Assembly: GCA_016165875.1 (NCBI GenBank) | Contig: JABBOT010000014.1 | Span: forward strand, 1,721,078 to 1,785,077 | Reading direction: 5' to 3' | Origin: Acanthopleura granulata | Lineage: Eukaryota; Mollusca; Polyplacophora; Chitonida; Chitonidae | Length of the DNA: 64,000 bases | Shown: piece after piece, positions 55,411 through 64,000 of the stretch | Numbering within the stretch: position 1 is the stretch's first letter | How the letters are laid out: every line of letters begins with the position of its first letter | Position numbers and translations under genes: made by a program | The notes under the pieces: model-generated | The model's input: only the letters and a program-made list of their open reading frames with translations | The model's database searches: none | What the model was told of the DNA's origin: nothing

Positions 55411-58388
55411 ATGTTTTAAGGCGCTTAAAAAGCTCAAAGCTTAACTGCATTTTGGAGGCATTCAACACCCCGTGACAAATATCAAATAAAAAAATATATC
55501 AAAAAAGAAAAAAACACACCTAAGAACGGCTAACGAAGGCCTCGTAAAGGTTTGATGAGGAAACTCATGTAGACGATATTGGCATATAGGAAATGTTAAA
55601 GTGTTTCTATCTGATGTGAAAAAATATTGTGTGATCATTTTGCTTCTACCAGCATGTCTCAGTCAGTGAATCTGTGTGATAGAGTTACTATACATGAACA
55701 CAACTTCAAGTCGAAATTGAGCAGACTCTACACTGCTTGTATGGTGTACATAGTTAGATGCAGACCACTAGGTATATCAGTCTAAGGGCAATGTGCAGTG
55801 CTTCGAAATTCTTTTAGGTTAGATAAACCAGCCCATATTTTTCATCAGAGGTGAGCACAGAGTAGAGTGGAGGGGATAATTGTGTGTCACAAGATTCCAA
55901 TGCTTTCTTACATTGCCAATGTGTCAGGCTATTCCTCCCAGGTGGTATTTTGTCACGGATGCATTTCGGATTTGAGCTTACAGGCAAGATAGCAATCTCT
56001 CCTATCTGCTTGTCAAGTAGAGAAGTGAATCAACAGAGTATATTCTCCATTTCTTGTGTCCAGAAGTGCAGTGTCCCGATTTACTCACATAGATTGCGTA
56101 TTAGATATACAGGTTGCCTTGTTGACTCTGAGGGCGGGTGCAGGAGAGCGATCTGCACGGCTTCCAAATTCAGTAGGTTCGGTGTGATAATGCATATTCC
56201 CCATTCAAAGATATGTAGGTGTTTTCTTCCGGCTTAGAGAGGCAGGTAGTCCAGTGGACCTTGTCATGGCGGCTAACAGAAAATAGTCTGGGTAGCCCCC
56301 AGGTCTTTAGCTGGTATAGTACGGCTTGTGTTCCTTGTATAAAAGTATCGGAAACACTGAACGTGCCGTCATCTAGTTGTCTTGTTCGTAGATACCACGC
56401 TTGAGAAAGTCGACATATTGACATCTTCCGGGTTCTGCTTATGCTATGGAGTATACACATTGCGGCGTTCAGGTCGTGAGTGTATTTTACACAGGTTAGA
56501 CAGATATGGTATTATGGCTCGGAATAACATATGCCTGGCCAATCTTGTAAAAGAAATACATCCAATGGATGGAAATTAAACTAACAATCTGACCGCATGA
56601 TGCATTTTACTTGGACTTGTATTTTACAAAGACAACAACGTTTTGTTGTGATGCTAACTTTACGATATGAGGGAGAAGTTCAGTTTGCATGTTAAAAGTT
56701 ATCATTATCCATAGCGAAACACCGAGGAGGCCTGTGAATGGCGGGTACACATCGCATCTTGTAGCATGTCTTAGATGTGTGTTGTGTGGCAATGCTAACC
56801 AACTTCACAAGCTATTACTACAAATATGAGTGTATCAAGGCTTCTCCGTCAACACATCCATCGACTCTGACTGTAAATGTCTTAATTCTCAAAATGGACT
56901 CAATAACCTGATGATGTGTTCAGAATCTCTGGAGCTGTGTTTCATAACACATAGTTTTTAGATCAAGAGTAGCATTCAAAGCGTAACGAAGATGCATACG
57001 TTAGTTAGCGACAACTTGCAAAATAGCATGGTACAGGCTTTGGGTACGAATTGAAGTGCAGGGCAACAACATTCCTTGAGTCTTTTCGGCATCATTTCAA
57101 CTGCTACCTTTACAGGAATTCCTTTTTATCTTTCAGTTTAAATTGTAACATATTTCTTGATTAGTTTGTATTGAACAGTGTTGTGAAAACTGGTCTTCTG
57201 TTCAGTGACCTTGAGTGTTCTTTACGACTGGCGATAGCCATGCACTATGTTAATCGTGTTATCTTGTTTGGGGACTTCGTGCTTTCCCTACCTACCATGC
57301 TCTTTTTATGTCAGCCGCTGGCAGCAAACATTAAAATGTCTCAAATGAAATGCTTAGAAATTGAAATATGGACAGCCCTCGCCTCTGCACAGTCATCCAT
57401 CGCTGTACAGAAATATCAGCATTTGCTATACCAGCCATTTCACTGTTCAGCATATCTCAGACGTCAGATGACTAAGTCATATTATGCCGCGTGAACATTG
57501 CAGATTCTCTGGGTCGAGGGGAGGGCTATAATCTTCAATGAGAAGTTAGATCTTTACTGTTTTGTAAGACAATGGTTTCAGCTTGCAAGCAGACCACGCC
57601 CCTACCAACGCATAGGTATAAAATGTCCCACTGACATGATGCTGGATGTAGACGTGGTGAAATAACGATGTCCGCTGTTTTGTGTGTTGTGTCCTTAGCT
57701 GTCCTGCTGCTGCAGCGTTCCTCATTTAAATACATCTACAGCTCCACACGGAGGATGGTAACTATATGTACTATAGACTAGAGACTGTAGGTTAATTTTA
57801 TCAGACAGTCTCTCCCCTCTTAAGAATCCATGGCATGTTTTGCCAAACTTCACAAATACACCTTAGAGTTAAAAAAAATGACGTTGTACATATTATAACT
57901 TAAACTAAGTATCATCTTTTACAATACAAATATGAAAAATTCACCACCGTTTTTTTCCCTGTGTTTTCCAATAATTTAGTCTTTGCACAATTTTGATCCA
58001 AAACATCCATAACGTTGTACATTTGTCTATTTAAATCCATGGTATTTTGAATTAAAGAAATTGTCCCTTTAATTACAGAAAAACGTTTTCGTTTCCTTTC
58101 CTTACTTTCAGATGGAGACCCAATGACCCAGTGTGAGTAAAGATCTATAAAACAAAATAAAAAAGTGGCAAGTTTTAGGAGAAGTTCATTTACTATAATT
58201 AACTATAAAAATATATTATCGATTGGTTTGATTCTCATATTTGGTTTTGTATATTTAATCAGATGATGACCAGGATTGAGGGTAGACATATATTGAAAAT
58301 AACCAGTTCAGATGAAACCTGTTAGGTTTTCGTCGAAAATCTAACAGTCGTTCTCAATTCACATTATATTTCTATATTTACAGCAGAT
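54790..58388 (-). repeat. Right arm of the large inverted duplication
   Basis: It is the reverse partner of 45229-48800. It begins at ATAGTTTATATAACTTGTTAAG, the mirror of the left arm's inner edge, and ends at ATTTACAGCAGA. Spacer between the arms is about 6.0 kb, and total span about 13.2 kb. It lacks the 23-base insert present near the outer edge of the left arm. Confidence 0.92.
55840..56580 (-). pseudogene. Reading frame Y, right-arm copy
   Basis: It is the mirror of 46905-47780, with the same word order: YTHDLNAAMCILHSISRTRK, LSQAWYLRTRQLDDGTFSVS, FIQGTQAVLYQLKTWGLPRL and HWTTCLSKPEENTYISLNGE. This copy keeps the Gln codon that is a stop in the left arm, so its frame is open for 96 codons (56170-56460). 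The next block (SSNPKCIRDKIPPGRN, LTHWQCKKALESCDTQL) is in another frame. It converges with gene X. Function unknown. Confidence 0.48.
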
Positions 58389-58391
58389 CGA

Positions 58392-59630
58392 ATGCCGATC
58401 CTAACAGATATGTGGGGTTGTGTGACGATCAACGCAATCACAATATACTGTTTCTGTATAGCGAAGCACCAAGCCAAGAGTAGCGTCTCCCACGTCAGGT
58501 GTGCAGCATTCCGCCCCCGTCGTCACAAAGAAACAACTATCACTGCTGGGATAAGTTCAAGTGTTTCCGTGCTGCCATTTCCTGGATGACATGTGGACCG
58601 GTGACGTCCAGTCAGAGTGACATCGCTTGAATATCTGACCACCCAGAATACCTACTTTTATGCAATAAATTCTATAGTGCCTTGATGTCCATAAATCGCA
58701 GCACGTAATTATGACGCGATTTTGTTGTGATGCATTGCTTGCTGTTCTACACGTGATTTCAAAGTAAGTAAATTGAACAGGCCTATTCGATGACCCCATG
58801 CTCTGTCCCGAGTAATACAATATCAGAAGTCTGGACTATATTTCTCAGAGTTGTATTATAACTAGCCCTAATTACTCAGCTTATTATCCTCTAGCTAGTG
58901 TTCAGGGCTTCAATATGCAAATTTAACCAGAAATTATTTGATTAAAAGAAACTAGATAAACTAACACTTATTACGCTTCCAATATAGTTCTTGGCAGAGA
59001 AAAAACTTCTTCGTGTCTTTATTTCATATATGTGCTTCGTATGTTATATTGTATTCCACTGAGAGGTGCCTTCATTTCTACGCCTCAAGTGCTCGCCGTA
59101 CAAGTACCATGCCAGCAACAGCTCTCGGTCAGTGAGGGGTGTGTTTGAATCCATTTGAATCTGTTATACATGGATTAAATTCTGGTAGTTTGATCGGTGG
59201 TGGTCAAAACAATCTCAATAAAATCAGATCCTCACTGCTGGCTGCATCATGCTACTAGGATCTGACACTGGGCTATTTTATCGTGTTCTGAGGAATTCTG
59301 GGAGTCCGTCTAGAATACGTAATGTTTAGTCAATCAGCGCGTTCGTATTATAACCGCTCCGTCAGTGAATTGGATGAACCGCCAGAAAACATTTAACACT
59401 GGCAGTGAGTCAGATCGTGCTAGTCTAGTGGCCACACAATCTTGTTTTAATGGGATTGTGGTAAAGATGGCCCCATTCCATTCCAATGTAATCTGGTTTC
59501 ATTTATACAGTACGCAAGAGCATATTCAGAAGGGAAGTAATATTGGATACAAATCGCACAATTTTTCGTTTCTTTGTTAATTCTATTGTTTAAAAGAGAT
59601 CTAATTTCATAAACTTTAAAAGTACTCAAG
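58392..59630. other. Flank of the inverted duplication, no gene seen
   Basis: Short frames only, for example 58392-58589, with no recognised product. Confidence 0.45.
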
Positions 59631-59631
59631 A

Positions 59632-59745
59632 ATATTTTATTTATTTTGTATGCATTTGATTCGTGTTTTACGCCGTACTCAAAAATGTTTCACTTATACG
59701 ACGGTTGCCAGGATTCCGATGAGAGGAAACCAGGCAGAGCCACTT
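59632..59745 (-). mobile_element. SINE fragment, reverse
   Basis: TTTATTTATTTTGTATGC, GTGTTTTACGCCGTACTC, CACTTATACGACGGTTGCCA and GAGAGGAAACCAGGCAGAGC make up the tail and core. The head is missing. Confidence 0.8.
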
Positions 59746-59759
59746 GAGCCCAAATTATC

Positions 59760-61940
59760 TGAATGGAAACTTACATTGTGTGTTTACCTTGTGTTGTTGT
59801 AGAGGATGCATGTAAAAGTCAGAGCAATTTTCGCAGTGGCGATAGCCCGGGTGGTGAAGTCTGCCTATGGAAGCTTGAAACACAACAATGTGTATAAATT
59901 TGCTGTTGTCGTATCAGTAAATTCGGGTTAAATAAACCACCTCAAAATGAAATCTTTCAGTAAGGAAATTTTGAGTTGCCATTAGAACCTAAATGCTGTT
60001 AAAGAGCTCCCAATCATGTATCCGTTTAAAATGAAATGTCAGCTTAAAAAAAAACAAAAAACATGATGCAATCGACAGGCGTCGTGCACATTCAGAAGAT
60101 AGCGTCAATGCAAAGGGCTTCACACAAAGTTGCAGCCTATATTACTCACAGCAAGCACCATAAAGTGGGACATAGGCACGTTTGTGGTTTAAGAGAACTG
60201 AAAAATTGTAAGTGAATGCTTATGAACCAGATGATTCACTGACGACGTGTGTGCAAGAAGATTCTGTAGGATAGAATAAATTCATTTGGGTCAGTAACTA
60301 GCCAAATGGTTCTTTGAACGCTTGGTAAGTTTTTGGTGTAATATTAGAAAATGGCTTTCATGTACACATTAAAAAAAATTGTATAAGTTCTGTGATTCGA
60401 ACTCTATGTAGAAATAACAAGAGCAACACTATCTGTCCTAATTTCCATTTATTTATTTGATTCCTTTATACCATTGCAATATACGAGTTATTTTTACTAA
60501 TACATCAAGGCAGTCAGGTTTATGTATGAAAGGCGGCGTGGTGTCCGGTTTTAAAGACCGCACTTTCCTATGTGCCCAGCAAGTTGTCAGCATTCATAAA
60601 GGCGTCGTTCATTTTGTGTGCAAAACAACAAACCTTTCAGGTTTGTAAGTCTCGCTTAACAGTGCAAGGAGGTAGTAAAAATAATACATAAAAGCATTGA
60701 TCCTGGTCTTTTTGGTAACACGGTGACATTGAATTACCGAGCACACGAGATGTTTAACACCCGCCATGGAAAGGGATCGTATTCCCGTGATTGATTGATT
60801 GAAAGACGTGTGCGCCAATGATACTCAATCAATTGCCTAGGTTTCTAATATTTCACATAGAGAATAATACTCTATGCGATCTACGCGATCTACGCGATCA
60901 TAACTGTACCAAATTGCGCTAAATGCCGAGTTATAGTGGCTGTACAAGCATTCGTGTGTGTTGCAACATGGTACTTTAGTGAACAGATGCTATCCAAACG
61001 CTACTTAAATATGGCATCCCGGCATCATGAAACCCCATGGATACTTCTCTCTTACACGTTACTGGCTGTTTATATAGTTCTTTTTCCTTTACAAATTCGT
61101 TTGGGAAATGGGGTTGCAGGTAGTGTAGGAAATGTCTGTATGTATGTATGGTTGAGTTTAACGACGTTCCTAGAGTGAACATCAAATTATCACATGCTGT
61201 GATACAAATGTGAGAGACAAATGTGGAAACTTTTCCGGAGTTTTTCGGCACATAACACTGACCGCTGTCGTATGCAAGTGCACTAGTCTGGAATACAGCG
61301 TTAAACATTTAATAATACTCATTTAATTAATCAATTAATCAATCAAACAAATAAACTACAAATCCTCCCTTATCGGTCGGGGAATATATCAAATATAATC
61401 AAATGCTCGGTGCTTTGTCATGCTGATTGTGAATGCGTGATACGTGATATACCAGCAATGAGAGTGCAATGTCCAAAATAATGTGGAAAGCGGCAGTAAA
61501 GATACATATTCATTTACTCAAGTGAAACAACTTTATTCGTCGGCGTTTGACTTTTTTGTTTTCTTGATTCGGGTTTAACATGGCTCCTCCACGTTATTTC
61601 GGTGATGTGCCGGACTAATGCCGACATATTAATACCTGTAACTCATTGACATGATATAAACGTATAGCAAATAAAGATACTCGCAGCAAAGTGAAATGAA
61701 CAAGGAAGTCAGATCTTTTGCAAGATTCTAGGATCAGTAATGGAAGCAGGATGCCGCACTCACAAAGAAAATGTGAGAAAACCTTTTGACTAAAAAGTTA
61801 TTTTCACTTCTCGGTATATTGTGTTTTGGTCATGTTTTCAACTGATTCATTCGTACTTCGACTTAAGTCTATTTATCTGTCTGTTTATGTACCTATACCA
61901 GGCGTAGGCCTAACGCAAACCGTCACCAGTGTTAGAACTC
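59760..61940. other. Intergenic, no gene seen
   Basis: Only short open frames. About 61140-61320 (GTTGAGTTTAACGACGTTCC ... ACAGCGTTAAACATTTAAT, with an A/T-rich end) may be another small repeat, but I cannot define its ends. Confidence 0.4.
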
Positions 61941-61949
61941 ATTTGTTTA

Positions 61950-61996
61950 AATGTATACGTAAAATGAGTAAATGTTACTCATTTTACGTATACATT
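61950..61996. repeat. Perfect 22-bp palindrome with a 3-base loop
   Basis: The arm starting AATGTATACGTAAAATGAG at 61950 is followed by ATG (61972-61974) and then its exact reverse complement up to 61996. Directly after it comes GGGGCCTCTGTGGTTAAC, resembling the tRNA-like head of the SINE family. Confidence 0.93.
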
Positions 61997-62416
61997 GGCG
62001 GAGGGGCCTCTGTGGTTAACCCGACCATGACTCACCCGAATCAGTCGTTTCATTTCGACGAAAATCCACTTAGAGAATCATGATTTCACATTATAATGGA
62101 TGAATTGTGTCTCGCCGTACACGACTACTCTAAACACATTTGAATGGGTGACTAGGGCTGTACGCGACATCGGCAGTATCTCAGCCATATTGTGGCGAAC
62201 AACACATACTTGATGTATTGAGCGCACTTCGAACAGTGTCTCACAATGTCAGTAAAACCTCGACTGGCCAATATATGTACTTGACACCCAGCTGCTGGCT
62301 GTAGTTGCCTCTTATTTGTCGTTTTAGAACATTGCATGAATATTTTCATGGGAGGTCGATCAAATGGGCTGCGAAGCCTCAGAACCTACGCGTCCTTCTT
62401 TTCTCCTTTTTTTCAG

Positions 62417-62591
62417 TTATTCAGATACACATAATTGGAAGTATCAACAATTCCCTGATAGAATTAGTGTGGAAAGTTACCAGTTTCCTCCACACTGGAT
62501 GATTTTTACGTCAGCTTTAACAGCAATAATTTTACCGGCCTTTGTTGTGTATTGGTATGTTAAAAGGACCCCCGGAAGAAATATCACTACA
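62417..62591 (+). CDS. Candidate exon with one membrane helix
   Basis: A 175-base exon lies between the acceptor CTTTTTTTCAG and the donor ACA|GTAAAC. It is open in one frame: YSDTHNWKYQQFPDRI, then SYQFPPHW, a helix MIFTSALTAIILPAFVVYWY, and a basic VKRTPGR. An aromatic-Pro-Trp start before a last helix recalls the C-terminal end of SLC6-type transporters, but the match is too weak to name. Neighbouring exons were not found in the window. It could also be a membrane exon of a single-pass receptor. Confidence 0.42.
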
Positions 62592-62699
62592 GTAAACCTG
62601 TACCTATACATAGAAGGTGGCCATAGGGGAATAATGGGGTTGATTGATGGGGTTGTGGGGTGGGTTTGCGGGGTGAGAGGGTGTTGACTGTAAGTGTGA

Positions 62700-63570
62700 G
62701 TGTAACCAGAGATGAAAACACTAGGGCGATACTAGGCCGGTATCTAGCAGGAAGTAGCCATTTGCCTTCAGGACCCAGCTGCATTGTCAACTGGCCTGCC
62801 GTTGACTAGTTCAATTCTGACTCCACTCGTAAACACCGGATATGTAATCTTAGCTAAAAACGGATTTAACTCCATAAATGTGCGAAGTGATACTGAACGA
62901 AGATTATTTTTAGACACCTTGTTATGTAGCAATACTATAACTTTCTAGCCTTGTGTCCTCTGAGCCATGTCCATATAAGGCTGGACATATCGTGACCACT
63001 TGCCACATTTCAGTTAAAAGTGGGTCCGCTGTCGCCGTAATGACGATCTCAACTATATCTTATGCAAACATTTTACAATCCTAAATGCCAAAACGGTTCA
63101 TTTAAGGAAAAAAATGGCTTCGAAATCAGTAGAGGTGAAAGTTTAGAAATACATATAACACTTACGTCCACTTCATTGACCTAAATTGTAATACTACTCT
63201 GCATGTACAAACGACGTACATGTATATAGTTAGAGGCAGGCTTATCTTAAGAATACTGGATAAATAGCAACAAAAACAGAGCATATATTTTAGTAGTAAT
63301 CGATGCATATAAAAATAATAGTTCTAGCCGTTATTCAGTAAAAATGTATTCAAAGTCAAATTTAAAGAGACCAGTTTCATAAAAAAAAATAGGATTACAA
63401 TCTCATAAAACTATATCTGTAATTTTAACGGAACTTGTTATACTTGTTTTAACTTTTCAACTACTGAAATTTATACACGAAACCTTACGGTGTCTTTGCT
63501 TCATGCATCCATGGCTCTTATAGACTGTATGTAATGCAAGAGCAACAGTAGGATGTAGAAAAGACTTTAA
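62700..63570. other. Intron or intergenic, no gene seen
   Basis: Nothing recognisable. It follows the candidate membrane-helix exon and may be its downstream intron. Confidence 0.4.
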
Positions 63571-63580
63571 AACCCCAAAG

Positions 63581-63871
63581 TTAGAGGAGATGAAAGCGTG
63601 TTGCAGTTGTTTCTAGTGTTACAAATGTTCGACCGCCTTTTGCTGGTTGGTTATCGCAACGAAACGTGTTTCCTCGCAGCTGACTAATCACACGTTGTTT
63701 TATTGCGTTGATGAACCCGGCAATTTGTAACACATCGTTAGTTGTGAGCACACATGCCGAGATAAGCAGCATTTCCGCCAAATTGGCCTTAATGTCACTT
63801 TTTTCTATAAAAACAACAATATTTACTTGATCATTGTCCACAGCCTTAAACAGTTTCGATCGATGTTTCAT
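63581..63871 (-). CDS. Unrecognised 96-codon ORF
   Basis: An ATG frame on the minus strand begins KHRSKLFKAVDNDQVNIVVF. It has a central helical, mostly non-polar part (AEMLLISACVLTTNDVLQIA) and a basic C-terminal third. Composition is plausible for a small protein. No splice sites or promoter stand out and I know no homologue. Confidence 0.3.
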   Translation of the reverse strand: MKHRSKLFKAVDNDQVNIVVFIEKSDIKANLAEMLLISACVLTTNDVLQIAGFINAIKQRVISQLRGNTFRCDNQPAKGGRTFVTLETTATRFHLL

Positions 63872-63949
63872 TTAATCTAAGAGGTCCCTCAATCTCACCC
63901 TTTCTCTTTCACGGGTTTTGTTACATAGAATGTGAAAAACCCATTCTGG

Positions 63950-64000
63950 GGCCCGTGGTATGTATGTAGGAAGGCTTGGGTTTTACGTCGCGCTCAACGA
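63950..64000 (-). mobile_element. Edge of a further SINE or related repeat
   Basis: GGGTTTTACGTCGCGCTCAACG at the window end matches the GTGTTTTACGCCGTACTCAA part that follows the tail in reverse copies. The rest lies outside the window. Confidence 0.45.

Noticed and set aside
45229..58388. Inverted duplication as a simple assembly artefact
   Set aside because: The arms differ by many substitutions and indels, and one carries a 23-base insert the other lacks. They are therefore old independent copies, not one sequence assembled twice.

Overview
The window is animal genomic DNA: exons bounded by GT/AG introns, minisatellites, many copies of one tRNA-derived SINE, and decayed mobile elements. 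The SINE (A/T-rich tail, a TTTCCTCCCACC-type core, a tRNA-like head) and the receptor type suggest a spiralian, most likely a mollusc; a brachiopod cannot be excluded. No taxon was searched.

Region by region: (1) 636-6208, plus strand, is the 3' part of a receptor gene. It encodes an EMI-like end, a long Thr-rich stalk, one Ig domain, a membrane helix and a cytoplasmic TIR domain. All four introns are phase 1. (2) 6.2-10.4 kb holds SINE copies and a LINE fragment. (3) 10476-25241, plus strand, is a complete nine-exon phosphatidylinositol 5-phosphate 4-kinase type 2 gene (PIP4K2, 416 aa). Its introns carry four minisatellites, plus a 74-bp array built from the intron/exon junction in front of exon 7. 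(4) 25.2-31.1 kb is mostly non-coding, with one plausible Cys-rich minus-strand ORF (29143-29598). (5) About 31150-44970 is a decayed Polinton/Maverick-type element. Its long, uneven inverted repeats contain palindromic CRE-bearing modules. It keeps remnants of a packaging ATPase, penton-like, minor-capsid and major-capsid proteins on the plus strand and a protein-primed type B DNA polymerase on the minus strand. A terminal plus-strand unit has a CCAAT/TATA promoter and a histone-type 3' stem-loop. (6) 45229-58388 is a second large inverted structure: two arms of about 3.6 kb around a 6-kb spacer. A spliced gene starts in the spacer and reads into the right arm; copies of its 3' exons and of a convergent reading frame lie in both arms. 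(7) 58.4-64 kb is mostly non-coding, with a membrane-helix exon (62417-62591), a small minus-strand ORF, a perfect 22-bp palindrome and the edge of another SINE.

The two host genes are ordinary in form. The 27 kb from 31.1 to 58.4 kb is almost entirely palindromic mobile DNA, with two large inverted structures about 260 bp apart. The items most worth a second look are the histone-type 3' end in the Polinton-like element, the possibly invertible cassette, the EMI/Ig/TIR receptor, and the duplicated splice junction in PIP4K2.
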